A stretch of DNA of 64,000 nucleotides. Source: Prostheceraeus crozeri (Eukaryota; Platyhelminthes; Polycladida; Euryleptidae). The notes under the pieces were generated by a model. That model saw only the letters and a list, made by a program, of their open reading frames with translations, was not told the DNA's origin and searched no databases. How positions within the stretch are numbered: position 1 is the stretch's first letter; every line of letters begins with the position of its first letter. Made by a program: the position numbers and the translations under genes. Positions 1-13,031 of the stretch are shown here, piece by piece. The stretch covers positions 72,501-136,500 of the forward strand of contig CAJQUW010011313.1 of the NCBI GenBank assembly GCA_907163375.1, written 5' to 3'.

Positions 1-95
1 GATGATCTCTGATACTTGATCTTATCTGTCAGCGAGCTGAAATATTTCTTTGTGAATATTTGAAGTGTCTATAATACACGCTTGAATTTCAATAC

Positions 96-150
96 ATAGT
101 GGCGTACTTGAGGGGGCATGGGGAACCTCCTCTCATTTTGAGAAAATTCG
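96..150 (+). mobile_element. Possible hAT terminal remnant
   Basis: AGTGGCGTACTTGAGGGGGC followed by a C-rich CCTCCTCTC block resembles the left end of hAT-like elements (CAGTGGCG plus G run). No matching right end was seen, and the first two bases of the terminus differ (TAGTGGCG). Confidence 0.35.
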
Positions 151-1470
151 TCGTCAGGAAATAGAGTAATAATGACTGCCTTAATGTGGTGAAAATTATA
201 AAAAAGAATCCAAAATCTTAATGCCATCAGATCACAAAATGAATATTATTCCCTATAATGGGGTGAATTTGTGATGAAATGTCGTGTGTTCAATGCATTC
301 GCTATCACTTCATGAAAAATTGTGACACACCGAAAAATGAGTAATGGACAGCTGACAACAATCCAGCTCTAAACATATGCTGATCTGCTAAAAGGCATCG
401 CCACGTTCACACACCATTTTTCACAGTAAAACCTTCCTCATTCAAGATTGTGTCTAACATTCCAACACGCTTGTCACAATCCGCTCGCGCTTTAGATGTT
501 ATCCTTTTCATGAAAGACTAAAAAGAGTGAAATAAGAATACAAGCAATACTTTTGCTCATTGTATTGGCGTTGTAAAATGATAATGCACCAATAATGCAA
601 AGCATATGTTTTGATAAACAAAATTTTTATGGTATATTTCTCATAAATTAGCAGGCTTTGTTTGTGCCTATCATTTACTTCATGACCGTCAATTACGCTC
701 AAATTTGTGCAGAAAACTCTCGTGACGATTAAAATTGTCTATTATTGTATGTACAGTGGCAAGTAAATGCTTCTGTATTATTCGATTTCGCTGACTCAAT
801 AAGCAGAAAATCGCATACTTATACAGATCACAACAGAATTTTGTTGACTAACTAAATGCATGTCAGATGTTGATATTGCAAAAAATCAAATGTTGTCCTA
901 GTACGTGTATATACGCCTCGTATACCACGGGAGTAGATGCGAGCGCGCCAGAGCTGTTGCATCGTATAATAAGAGTAATGCAGCTGTGTTCAAAAATGAG
1001 ATTCCCATCAGACAATTGAATTAGTCATAGTAACTCCTCAGTCATTATTTTGTGGATTTCACTTCAAATATCTGCATGTTTTGCTTGTAGAGCTGTTTTA
1101 CTGAAGAAATTTAAATAAGCATATATCAAGCTAATAATGAAAGAAAACAGTCTATTAGACATGTAGTTGTGCATAGGATTTCTCCTGTTATAGGATGCTG
1201 CAGTATAGTCAGAAATACATTAAAATTCTCCGTTGAAAATTTTTATTTAGTGAAATGAGAAAATTATTTTCTCACAAACGACTCCAGAGGCGACGGATCG
1301 GATGAACGATGCGTTATCAAGTTTTTAAAAGATGAGAACGTCGCAAAAATCAAAAAAATAAATAATTATTATTTAGTCTCTTCCGGTTTCAATTGGCAAC
1401 AAGATGACAGAGATTGACCAATCTTCATCAGGAAAAATATAGAAAGAGGAAGTGAGAGGACATCAAGTCC

Positions 1471-1552
1471 CTACAATTTTTTGAAATTGTAGGGAAATTT
1501 TTGAAAAATTTCTAAAAAAATTTTTAAAAAAATTTGAAAATATTTATGAAAT
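1471..1552. repeat. A/T low-complexity patch with nested short palindromes
   Basis: Runs of AAATTTTT and TTTAAAAAAATTT, including a small hairpin CTACAATTT/AAATTGTAG at 1471-1492. Confidence 0.8.
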
Positions 1553-2472
1553 TGAATGTAAGCAGCAATGTCACACGCTAGCCTACAATTCAATGACTAA
1601 CCTCAATCTACAAATTTCATTATTTTAAGGTCCTCAGAGAACTATTGAAATCATAAGGCAGGCCTTCCATTCGACCGTGGATGCCCCTCTCTTTGATAGA
1701 TGCAATTTCATGATTTAGAGAGCTCCTCTGAACAAAATTCATGAAAGTCCGTTGATTTCCTGCCAAACACAAAATCGTCATGTTTCGTTACTTTCACGAG
1801 TTATCATTGAGACAGCTCCAATATCTTCATGGGATGTCTCCTCTTGTTGGCAACGTTTCATAAAACTTGTTATTGTTTACAGCATCACTTGCACAGCACA
1901 CATTTTAGAAGATGTCGATCATTCAGATAAACATCAATAGAAAGTGAATTTTCAATCATATTCGGCATGCCAAGTGTTGGAGTATTCGCAGGAGAAATGT
2001 CATTGATATGAACACGAGAATTGATCATCAAACTTATCGAAACTGCTCATCAGTGGGCGGTGCTGCTGAGATTGCATAGTTTGATAAGCTGTGTCACTAG
2101 CACTTCATAAGAAAGGAATGCGGAACTTCTCATTATCTTCGTGCTTTTCGTCATCAGCGCATGGAGCTCGGAAATCAGTCGCAGCCACTATCATTTTAGA
2201 GACATTTGACATGTGATTCATCAACACTTCTTTTGCATCGGCAGCTCTGGCCGGGTGAATTGAGCATTTTACTAGCTTCCCAGCTGACTTGTGGTCGAAT
2301 CCTGGTCAGACGAACTGTCGTTGGGAAGATAGGATGCTAGCGTCCGTTTGCGCCACAGAGATAGATTCATTTGTAGGTTAGTCTAGTGAAGAGAAGAAAA
2401 ATAGCTGTGACAGAGAAGGTTCACTGCGTCGCCATTCCCTTGTCTGCGCACGCGCGCTTGCTCTAGTCTTGT

Positions 2473-2524
2473 AATATATACAGTATATACAGTATATATA
2501 CAGTATATATACAATATATACAGT
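2473..2524. repeat. TATACAGTA minisatellite
   Basis: About five imperfect units of ATATACAGT(AT), 10-12 bases each. A G+C-rich CGCACGCGCGC tract lies just before it. Confidence 0.85.
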
Positions 2525-2773
2525 AGATGTGCATCTAATATAGGATATTTATTGTTCAGATTTTAAATGTTTTCAATTAACATTTTTAGAAATAAACTAA
2601 AATGCAGATTCTAACATTTCGGAATCAGATGGAGAGTTATGAAATCTAAAGGGTCTTGAGATATTGTGTTTCTCGTTGTCATTGCAGCCCCATACAGGGC
2701 AAAGCCGCCCACCACTTTTTTGTTACTTATCCGCATAACAAAGAAATAACGTAATAAATGACAACTCAACCGC

Positions 2774-4200
2774 CAGTGGCGGACGCAGAAATTTCTGGTA
2801 GGGGGGGATGATTGGTGTTGTACTCAAGCAGTCAAACAGGTGCCTCAATGCTCTAGTTGAATAAATCCGTAGATTCAAATTCAGGCACGGCATTATGTTT
2901 TACAATTCAACAGTCATAAGTTACATCTTCTTTTCAAATAAGCTTATTAGTTGACAACAATTTGTTATAGCATTGATAGTCTTTTGTTATCAGCAATGAT
3001 TTCAGCCTATTTTCCTAGAATCATTGAGAAATCTCATTAAGGCAAGAAATTTGACTGTAATATTCATGGGGCCTAAGGCTAAATTTGTAATTGTGTAGTC
3101 TTAATAAATCCATTCCTTTAAAATGCAATATAAGTTAGTGATAACGCAATACTTGTGGCTTATTAAAGCAGCTATAGCTTACATGTATATACATACTATG
3201 TAATTTAATTTTAACTGATTTTTCTTAGGAATTTTATAAATCTGATGTGAAGAGCAAATTACTCGTCATTTTTTTGTGTATTCTTGTGGAAAATCAACAC
3301 TGAACAAAATAGTTGAAAAAATTGGCTGTGAGACTTGCTGCTGTACGTGTAACCTCAGCGACTTCTCAAAAGTAACTGGAAATACAAGTTCAAATTTTAC
3401 CCCTAACTTAACTACTTCCGAGATGAGACGCGCTACTGACTCATGACCGGAGCTGCTGGCGAATCGATCGCAAGTTTAAACTTCCGTCTCCACTCTCAGG
3501 TCGGTCATTCTCAGATGGCATCCGATCAGGGTACCTGCTAGCTTCTCAGACTGTCAAAATTGTTGCTCTCGACACTACACCCAGACAGGTCATCCGGACG
3601 AAGTAGGGGAGGAGTTCTAAACTTGCTATTAAAGCATACAGTAAGTGGTGGCCATCGTTTATAAAGCTATCAAGAACGAATAATGCGAGAATGTGCAAAT
3701 CATGCGTTCTCATTGGAAATTCAGGAACAAGTGGATAGCTCACTCGCCACTCGCCGCTCGCGTAATTCGGTTGGTCGTCAGGTCCAGAATCACTTATTCA
3801 ATTTTAACGAAATCTTGCCGGAGTTGATAGGAATAACATCTGCAAATTACATAATTCAAGTCGAACTTCCAAAGTCGGCATTAAACAGCAGGTCACCTGC
3901 GCCTTGTGCGTCAGAGATGCTACAGTTTAATGTAAGCAAACTTCTGCAGACACCTCTTCATTCCTTGGTTAGAGGTTCTCGCCTTTCCTTAATTCATGTC
4001 TCCATGCTGATAAGAAATCCAGATGTTCATTATATAATCACAAGAGAAACTGGGCCAAATTAGTTCCAGACTACGATCATTACTTGTACTTTTAATGAAC
4101 TAATTGCCAAAATGTATTGCTTACATTTACAATCCACAATCAAGTTTGAGCTGGTGGGGGGGGGATGCATCCCGGCATCCCCCCCTTGGGTCCGCCACTG
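2774..4200. mobile_element. hAT-like element with perfect 8-bp target duplication
   Basis: A 1,427-bp segment starting CAGTGGCGGACGCAG and ending TTGGGTCCGCCACTG, so the termini are inverted repeats with G-rich runs just inside (GGGGGGGATG at both ends). It is flanked by a direct repeat TCAACCGC at 2766-2773 and 4201-4208, an exact 8-bp duplication. The CAG...CTG termini plus 8-bp duplication are the hallmark of hAT elements. No hAT transposase is recognised inside. The largest internal frame (3683-4063, plus, 126 codons) resembles nothing I know. It is probably a non-autonomous derivative carrying unrelated filler DNA. Confidence 0.88.
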
Positions 4201-4814
4201 TCAACCGCCAATTCAGTGTGAAAATCCTATCTGACACATGCTAAAACGAGCACGCGCAAAATGATTTCACCAGCAGACTTGCGAGTGTGCCAGGATGAAT
4301 GGACGGTGACAAATTTCCCTGTGTAGCAAACAGCGTGAACCACAGAATTAGATTGTTTAATCCACAGAATTAGACAGGTCGTCTCTTCTTCTGTTTGACT
4401 AGAAGGGAAGCATTGGAACATGTAACGTAAATGAAATGGCACAATCTGCTGACTAAATACCATAGCAATCGAACAATGAGCAGACAGTTCAACATTAAAC
4501 ACGCCATTGTTGCAAAAGCTTCAGTGACTGTTATCATCCGGGGATCACAGCAAAAAGAGACGCATGATGTCAAGTTCTACAGAGAAGTTGTGAAACGTTT
4601 TTTTTTGCGCCTTGCTAACTTTTTTTTAAAAATCGGACGGGACCCAACATTATGAGAAAACTTCTGCGCAATGTCTGAATTTCTTCGAATCTGAAGGAAC
4701 CGTGGCGATCGGAGCATTTTGAAGGAATTCAGAGCAATCCGCAAGCGACGCACGACTATTTTTTTACTATCTCTGTAATATGGTTATTGTTTTGCCCTTT
4801 TTGCCACTTATTAA

Positions 4815-4945
4815 GTTCTGCATGTGCCATCTGTTTGCATCAGTTTAGAACTGTGATACGATTAAACCATCTAATTAGATTATTTAATCGTATCACTTTG
4901 CAGAAATCAGAGAGCCCTGGCACACATGCAAGTGAAAAATGGCAT
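4815..4945. repeat. Small palindromic element
   Basis: An exact 14-bp inverted repeat, GTGATACGATTAAA (4853-4866) and its complement (4883-4896), sits inside a looser one. GCATGTGCCA on the left pairs with the complement of TGGCACACATGC on the right. The whole forms an imperfect hairpin of roughly 130 bp, perhaps a small MITE. Confidence 0.65.
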
Positions 4946-7900
4946 TTTTCACTCAAGCTTCTCCGTGATAAATTCGTCAAATGGAAATATTATTCACGCC
5001 GTTTGACTCTTCACGATCTAAATTTATTGTCTGTACGTTTTATGTGGTGACAATCTTCTTATTCGTCAGAATTCAGACTTAAATTAACACTGCGTTCAAT
5101 GGAAAATTGACCTTCTTGCCCCTCAGACTAGTTCTGACCGTGACCGCAGTGCTGATTAATGTCATCTCTAGACTGAAAACGCAGAGAAGGCAATCTATAT
5201 CTGTGGGGTCAATTTGTGTCATTTCAATGTCTATAATAAAAACACATCAACAACTCAGAAATAATAGATTGATTAGTAATTGCGATTAATCTGACAGTAG
5301 TTCATCATCTCCTCTGCGATAAAATAGGGAATGCATTATAATATCTTTTGTCAAAAACAATAAGACATCAGCTTTCATTAACGCCCTGTTGTATAACATG
5401 TCTGGCCGTGTGGATACATCACCTGTGCAACTTTCCAACTGACCTGTTCATTTGAAATCGATTTGTGTCATCAAAACCCCATCAACAACTGTACGTTGAA
5501 ATTTAAGAGCTTAAAACAATAAATCATATTCGGTGAAGTATAGTCAGCTCACTCGGAACAAATTATCAAAAAATAGAATCATTGGAATTTGATATCACGC
5601 CTGTCCAAAATCTCGCTCGCAAATTTGACGAGAAGTCAGACTTGTGATAGAAGATATCTGAGTTTGTTAGGTGCACATCACACAGCAGTGTAGATATTTC
5701 GACGGAAATGTAAATGGAGGCAAGGAATGAAATTTCACTTATTTTCACTAACAATTCGGAACATCATTCCTATTACTTGGAAGCAAAATGTTTGGCCCCT
5801 AGAGAAAAAAAGTAAGGAATTTGGCGGTATTTTGGATACATGGAATTTTGCTTATGATAAACAAAAAACGTCACCGCTGTTGGAGAAAGTTTAGGAGATT
5901 CCTCAAATCGAAACCAATTGCAAGTATTATAATTAAGGAATTTTATGATTTTTAACAAAGGAATAAAATTTTGTTCATCAAAGACAATAGACTGTCTATC
6001 TGTGCATCCAACAATCGGAGTCACTCCCTGGACATGACACTAAGTTGCAACGACTGAAGGTTGTCAAATACATCAGAGAGGAATGCGCATGAGGAAGACA
6101 GTACTATTTCTATAATGTCTCAGCTCATACCTGTTGTCGTTCTGTCTAGACCATAGCAACACACCCTAGTGTTAGATGTCTATGTTCGCTCACTCAGCTA
6201 TAATGATAAAAATCAACGATGCATCTATCCGAAATTGCAACGGATTCTCGACATGCATGCTGCTTAGTGTTTAAACACAATGATTTGTCGCAAAGATGCT
6301 TGCTCGTCGGAGAATGTACTCACTCATCAAACAAGCCGCTATCGGCATTCTGTCAATCGTCCTTTCGGCGCCGGAAAAAGGTATTTCCAACCTCATTTCT
6401 GTCGACAGCAGGGCAGGAAATTCCTTTGAGGTTATCGACTGAGAGAGAAAAAGACAATTACCGGCAGACAGAGCGTGGATAGAAAGTGAATAATGAATGT
6501 CTGTCATAGTTAATGCTGAGAAAAGTCGGACGCAATGACAGAGAGCGTGAATCGTGAATTCAAGGAATTGACAATTCGTCAGAGCGACAACTACTCAGAG
6601 ACGGAAAGGGAAAACTTCTGATCGTAGACCTGCTGGTAATTTACATCTCTAACACAATTACTGGTTGTGAGCAGAGCGATGATTGTCACAATTCTTGCAC
6701 ACTTTCCTGACCCCAGACTCGTGGATCGCAGAGAATATCTATCACAAGAGATTTACATGCTGCATTAGAAATGTCTCACGCGACCATACTGGAGGCTGTT
6801 GTAAGATATGTCTCTCTTAAAGTTATAAGATCTGAGAATTCAGGACATGAACTCTCATTTGATAGAATAAGATGAAAAACGCGACAAGTTTTTAAAGTGT
6901 GCTCAAACGTCTCGCATTCAGTCGGACCGGAGTTAACAGTATTTGAACCTTGGTGACCATGGTTGATTCAAGGTTGGGTACACTGGCCACCTATACATTT
7001 AAGTACACGATTTGTTGAAAATTTCTGCTCAAATGCCAATGTTGAATTGTTACACATGCGCAAACTAAAACAAATTGCATGGAATACAAAGTAATAAGTT
7101 TAGAATGTACGCATTAACACTACAAAGCAATACAGTTGATTGCAAGCGTATCTTATGTACAAGGCATATTTGCAGAGTGCATTTAATTAAATTTTCGTTC
7201 CATCTTCTGCAAATACGACAGCTGCAAATTCTTTGAACTGCTCGACTAAATTTTCGAAATGTATTATTCTGTACATACAATCGTTATGTTGCCGTCTGAA
7301 AGTAGAATATCATAAAATATGTTTTCAAAAATAACGGAATAATAAATAAATGTCTTCAGATTTTACGATAAAAAAATTATTTATACAGATTATGAGAAAT
7401 TAGAGATTTCTAGACTCAGGTACCGACAGAGATTGACATAAAGCATCGTGTTGTCAGACAGGGAACGAGGAATCCAATGACCGCTATTTATACTGTCTTT
7501 ATTTGAATTGAAATTAAAATGTTCAAAATTATGACTTTTGTTTTCCATTAAGCTGTACATGTGTGCTTACTTTATTATATACATAATTAATGAACCGAAC
7601 AATCACGCGCCTAATGGGTGGGATTTCAGTTAGCAAACACTAAAAATGAAAGTAACCAAAAATAGTGTTTGTACTGCTCGAAATGATTATATCAAAAAAT
7701 TTGAAATATATTTCACTGTGAGATATTTCCTTCTTCGTTTATTAACGCCTAGAAGGGTGCCTACAACTTTCAATTAATCTTTTAAATTGATTTCGGCCTC
7801 ATGACTCTGAGAATAATATCCCTCAGTGACAGAGTAATGACATTTTAAAGTTCTTGACACTTCTCAAGCGAGACGAATTCATATGAAACTCTCTGTCAAG

Positions 7901-8103
7901 GACGCTTCAACAGGGAGACGGATCTAATTGTCTGTGACGGTTCCTTGATGATCGCAGATATTAAAAAAGATCTCACAAACTGAAATGTAACCGAAACTCG
8001 CAAGTGCAAACAGTACAACAATAATGAGTTTAACTTAGTTCTACCGTCCAAATGTGAAGTTGTCCTTCGATCTAAGGTCGTAGAGTTGAAACTTGGAACT
8101 TAC

Positions 8104-8264
8104 AGTTTCCAGTGGCGCCAACTCTTCTTGTAATCGTTCCAATTTGTTGTAGAGATCTTTCTCTTTGGATAGCTGATATTCCTCGATATTAAGGTCCATG
8201 CTGAGTTTGGTGATGAGATTTTTGACATCATTGACTGCTTCGTACGTCTCTGACAGTTCCAAAC
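8104..8264 (-). CDS. MCU: MCU internal exon (end of NTD and first coiled coil)
   Basis: A 161-nt internal exon, the third MCU exon in the window. It has acceptor cccgtcttgtttcag and a perfect donor ACT|GTAAGT, and ends in phase 0. Two bases finish a Ser codon begun in the previous exon, then 53 codons follow, including AVNDVKNLI, EEYQLSKEKDL and LERLQEELAPLE. This aligns without gaps to human MCU from just after the N-terminal domain into the long matrix coiled coil that precedes the first membrane helix. The heptad-like Leu/Glu/Lys pattern supports a coiled coil. The next exon should encode the two membrane helices and the WDIME selectivity filter. I looked on the minus strand from 8103 to 1 for a TGG-GAY-ATH-ATG-GAR pattern and saw none, so it is probably beyond position 1. 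Confidence 0.95.
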
Positions 8265-8831
8265 CTGAAACAAGACGGGAAGTGATTTCGTTATGTTGAA
8301 TATGATTTGCATTTATGATTGAGAGGGAATTCACATCTGTCAAGATAACTGTGTAGTCAAAGGGCAACTCTCAAAAAGCGAAAGAAACGACTTACAAGTT
8401 GCACACTTTTCGAAAAACATTCACATCTTCGATGCGTGAAACACTTGCGAACATTCTGAAGTCGCCGATTTATGGCTCTAATAAGTCTCTATCATCGGCA
8501 CAGATAATTAGCGAGAGCTTTCATATACACATAAACTGCAATTGTGAGCCAATATTCAAATTCATTTATAGAATGTTCAAACAATCAGTTGAATGTGAAC
8601 TGATTTTCAGCGAAAGTACACGTATCCTTCACTATTATTTAATTCCATAACATTATCAGGAATTATTCCCCGATGGGGAATGGCCACCAATAGATGGCGC
8701 AAGACAGCGAAAGCCTGTCAATCTTTTAGCAATTTACTTAATAAAATCGGCCTATATCAAAAAGCAGGGAATTTGACATTAACTATTGGGATGCATTCTA
8801 AATGATCTCCCGTCAACTGGTCAACTAAAAC

Positions 8832-9239
8832 ATGTATAGAAAGATGTCCTCAGATCTGAACAATTTAAACACAACAATTCCTTGGCATCCGCGGACGATG
8901 CGTTTCGCCTTACAAGGACTCTTCAGTACGGCTCAGAATGGTCCAAACTAGCTTAAAAAATCTAGAATGGCTTCAAAAGCTGAAGGACTGCACAGCAGAT
9001 TGCCCTGCATTCGTTTATCCTGGCTTAGCCGTGCGGCTGATAGTTATAAAGATAAATAAACATAGAGTAGCCTGTTGTGCTGTCCTTCAGCTTGTTCAGC
9101 TATTCTAGATATTTAAAGCTAGTTTGATCCATTCCGAGTCGCACTGACGCGCCCTTGTAGGGCAAAACGCAGCGTCTACGGCTGCCAAGGAATTGTTGTG
9201 TTTAAATTGCTCAGGTCAGAGGACATCTTTCTATTCATT
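8832..9239. repeat. Long fold-back: about 188-bp imperfect inverted repeat
   Basis: The left arm (8832-9019) begins ATGTATAGAAAGATGTCCTC. The right arm (9051-9239), read backwards, begins ATGAATAGAAAGATGTCCTC. The arms stay in step throughout, sharing CAATTTAAACACAACAATTC, CTTGGCA, CTAGAAT and CTGAAGGAC. The loop is 31 bases (9020-9050). The hairpin is 568 bp upstream of the MCU exon acceptor at 8265 in transcript orientation. A weaker single-arm match occurs near 57050-57120 (GCTGAACAATCTGAAGGACT, then CTCTGCATTTAT), so it may be a dispersed fold-back element. Confidence 0.9.
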
Positions 9240-10794
9240 GCCCAGGTAAACTAGCACTCTGCAATCTTAGCAACTAAAACATATCACAATGACTGTGACA
9301 AAAATGGTAACAGATATCAAGACCAGCAGAGTCACTCACTGTTTCAAAAGTGAAGAGAACTCAGTCTTATGGAATTGTGAAGAGAAAGATAATGATACTT
9401 TCATCACCATTCGTATAAGAGCACAGCAAACAAAATCTATGAAGTTTCACAAGACATCCAGCTACAATGACAAACAACATCAATTTTCAGCGGTTTAAAA
9501 TTGGCATAATCACTTTTAAAGTTTTGGTTATCGGACTCCTGATTTATGGACACTTCTCTTTGATAGACCACTTCTCAAAGTTCACAATTTTCTACAAGCG
9601 ATGGAAATCCCTGAAACACTCATAAGGCTCAGACAACAATAAAGAGGAAAAGCTATGATAGAGAAATATCTAAGTGTATCATATAACCGAAACTTCAAGG
9701 TGGAATTTTACATCCACCGAACGTTTTAGAGTTGTTAACTACTTTGACGATGAACTACTTGATGTCATGGAATTTATAATTATTATTATCTAATGAACAT
9801 CACACTTATATGTCAGTGTTTCACACAAAAAGGCCGCAAAAGGTCTCGTGTAATTTTCTTTGCAATAATAATCATAAATGATTTTTATTTTGAATGCGTG
9901 TTGTGCGTTTTTTTTAAAAAAACGTGCGTTACACAGAAACGACAAAGATGCAAATAAAAATGGGCACTAGAAGTCAGAGCGCATATAAAACGACAAAAAT
10001 ATCCGACTTAATCTTCTTTTCCGACAAAACATTTGATGTTTTTTATCAGAATATTATATAGAAAAAATTGAAAACATCTACGGATTGGAAATATAGATGA
10101 CCTCAACAAATCCACAAACGATTAACTTGTGGCATCGATAATAATGTCTAAAACAGAATCAAAGAAAAGTATAGTTGAAGCCGCCGTAAACAAAGAAAGA
10201 AATTTCTTTCTTCCAAAGCCTTGTGAAACGTTGCTATTGTCACAACCCAATTCCAGACAGCTCACATTTATTCCATCGAGAATTCGGCCAAAATGATGAT
10301 ATTAAAGATAGAAGGTGAATCAATTCAAGGCAGAAAGAAATTTGAAACGAATATTATTAATCACAGACTTTCAGTAACATCCATCCAATGGTGATAATCA
10401 ATAACTGCTTTATGCGTTTTCCTTTTGTCTCACGAAAACAGGAAGTGCTGGCATGTTTAGAGGTATGAAGAATGAATACACACACTCTCTTTCCCACGGA
10501 AATACACAAAATTTCCTAGACAGTTCTGTGTATTCAACTTATCAGATTTCAAAATATTCCATGATTGAAAAAATATCGGAATTATCATTAATTTGATCAG
10601 ACATGCAGATTTGTAGATGCATTTTGTTACATCTCGCCGAAACTTATCTTTCATTCGTCAATAAAAAATAACACTCATTCCTTGAAATATTACTAGAAAT
10701 CAATACCCATTATTACGATTCTTGTTGCATTAAATTCTAAAGTAAAACTCGGCTGACCTAAAAGGCTACCGAGGATTAGGGTCGTAAACGAATG

Positions 10795-10980
10795 ATCGTT
10801 TTCACTATTCCTTACATAATAGGGGCTTGGACAGTGCTGTAGTAGTCAGACTTTAATCTGGAGCGTTATGATCTTTTAGCTCGGATGCCCTTCCTGACCA
10901 CTTCCAACATCACTTTCAGGGCTCGACCTGTGCACCGAAAGATCGCTAGACCATGCACTTGGCCACTGTGCTACGGAGGC
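10795..10980 (-). mobile_element. SINE family A, copy 1
   Basis: A tRNA-derived SINE read on the minus strand. The head contains GTAGCACAGTGGCC (A-box type) and AGGTCGAGCCCTGAAAGT (B-box type). The body has GGAAGTGGTCAGGAAGGGCATCCGAGC-like sequence in pieces shared with the other copies, and the tail ends near CACTATT. It is in the same orientation as the MCU transcript. Confidence 0.8.
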
Positions 10981-12342
10981 CACAATAAGCCGTGAATGCA
11001 CTGCTTTAACCTGGTTCGAAGAGCTTCCCTCAGATTTCGATGCTACAATTACACTATCTTCCGGAAATGCAGTCCGATACATTTGGCGCATGCACTTTTC
11101 AGTGTAGCATCGGTTATAAAGAAAAGCATCAATTATGAATTCTCGATCTTCAAAAAATTTCGGACACTGATGCTTCCATGAAACACCCATGTAAGTAGTT
11201 ATCATTTTCCTCCCAATTTCGTTTACGAATTTATTTTTCTTTTACAATAAATGTCTCATCTACATATGCTGAATCCTGAATTTTATTAATACATTGTAAA
11301 TACGATGCTGAACATTAAATTGTAACTCAAATACACTGATAATGTAAAAATTGTTTTTCCTAATATTCAAATTTTATGAAATATAGGCCTACATGACCAC
11401 ATTTGATAGAAAATGGTGCATTTTGTACATCGGGCACAAACTGCTTCATTATGTTTTCAATTCTTGTCTCTGAAAAAGGAATTTTTGAATAACTTTTGAA
11501 TTGAAAACATCTTGAATCTTTTTGTTTCGAAATACATGTTATTAGAGATATCCTGATCGCGTTTTAGTCGAATCGTTCTTCTTCGTTTGAGTAGTTGTAA
11601 TGGTTGATTTTTAAAATGAACACTAATTTCATCTGAAACGCAATGTTAGGAAAAATTATCAGTTAAGACAAAAGTAACTTCTTTCTTCAACCAAAAGTCA
11701 TGTTGTAAAAAGAGAGAGAAATACACACCACAAAGCGTTTCCCCTTAGCTTGTGTCACTGAAAATTCGAGTGCTGTACATGTCTGGACGTTGTGAACAAA
11801 TATTTTGAGCTGATAATCTATATACCAACAGATGAATTCCATGGAAAAATTATCATTCAAAAAGCACTTCTCAAGATAGAAATTAAATTTGACCCAGTAG
11901 TTAGTCAAATACCGCCAAATTTCGACAGAAGATTGCAAATCGGCATGAACCTAAGCTTTCTCACCATCATATTTTCTGGTGCATCATCTACACATTAGCT
12001 AACATTCCTTGACATAGGACTTCCAGGATATGAATTTTGTGCTGGAAATTGATGGCATCCCCAACTCCGCACGCTGAAAATCCAACTCGTAATCAAATAA
12101 TTCTGAAACTGATCCGTTTATGTCTTATATTATACATCACAGTATTTCCCTTTATTTCGTATAACATCAAATGTTTGAAGTTAAGCTAATCTGTAATGAT
12201 ACCTGCTGCTACTTCTCTTCATATCATGTGTACTCAATATGCCTCCAGAACTGGTAATCTGCATGTAGATTGGAGTGAAATTTCTTCCAATTCTTGTTAT
12301 AGCGTATTTAGATCGATTGCTGCATAAAGGTTTTTAGGTACC

Positions 12343-12493
12343 CACTCTAAAAAAATTTGGTTTTCCCAAAAAACTAGAATTGGTTTTTCAGCCTGTCCCT
12401 GGAGAAAAACCCATTTCGGTTCTCCAGAAAACAAAAAAATTGGTTCTTAGGAAAACCAGTTGCTGAACTACCAAAATTGGCTTTCTATAAAAC
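12343..12493. repeat. Degenerate AATTGGTTTT internal repeats
   Basis: Some six variants of AATTGGTTTTnCC or its complement AAAACC occur within 150 bp (for example AAATTTGGTTTTCCC, GAATTGGTTTTTC, AAATTGGTTCTTAGG and AAAATTGGCTTTC). It is probably the end of an unidentified element or a decayed minisatellite. Confidence 0.55.
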
Positions 12494-13031
12494 CGTAACT
12501 TTGTCATAATAGCCTATATATGAAAGTATTCCTCAAGATAGCAATAATTTAAGCGAGATACTTTTCTGATGACACTGTGAATTTACTCGCTTGAAACTAT
12601 CCAAGCACTTTTTGATGCGAACACTACATTTCACGTAGCTGTGCATTGATATTAGCCCAGATAAATTTGATGAACACTTTCATTTAGAGATGACACCAAC
12701 CATAGCAACCGTACTATTCTTATAATTGCTTAAGTAAAAACGAAGTCGATTGACGGAGCATCAATTTTATGGTCTTCAAACTATCTTTAGATATCTCAAT
12801 TCAGCATCTAAATGAGGAAATTGTTGGACATCTGTGTAATTCGCATAGTCACATTAAGAGACGTAACAATGCGCTAAATATAAATTGCAAGTAGACACTT
12901 GCGTGTCGAAGAAGGAAAATGTCACGGAAAATCCTTAGTTTTAAATGAGAGACGAAAATCGCTGCTTACCTTTATCATCAAAATACCTGAGGTATGATCA
13001 CAAACTAAGACGAAAACGTAGAAAATTATTT

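Larger units (their letters stand above)
1..8103 (-). other. MCU: MCU intron, 5' part (downstream end outside window)
   Basis: This sequence follows the GTAAGT donor at 8103-8098 and has no recognisable next exon, so it is the first 8.1 kb of an intron. It holds a possible hAT end near 100, low-complexity A/T at 1471-1552, a TATACAG minisatellite at 2473-2524, a hAT-like element at 2774-4200 and a small palindromic element near 4815-4945. In 150-1470, 1560-2470, 2530-2770, 4210-4810 and 4950-8097 I see nothing beyond unique A+T-rich DNA. Confidence 0.75.

Noticed and set aside
10876-11205. 109-codon minus-strand frame
   Set aside because: Its C-terminal part is the SINE A sequence read through, and the rest matches nothing.
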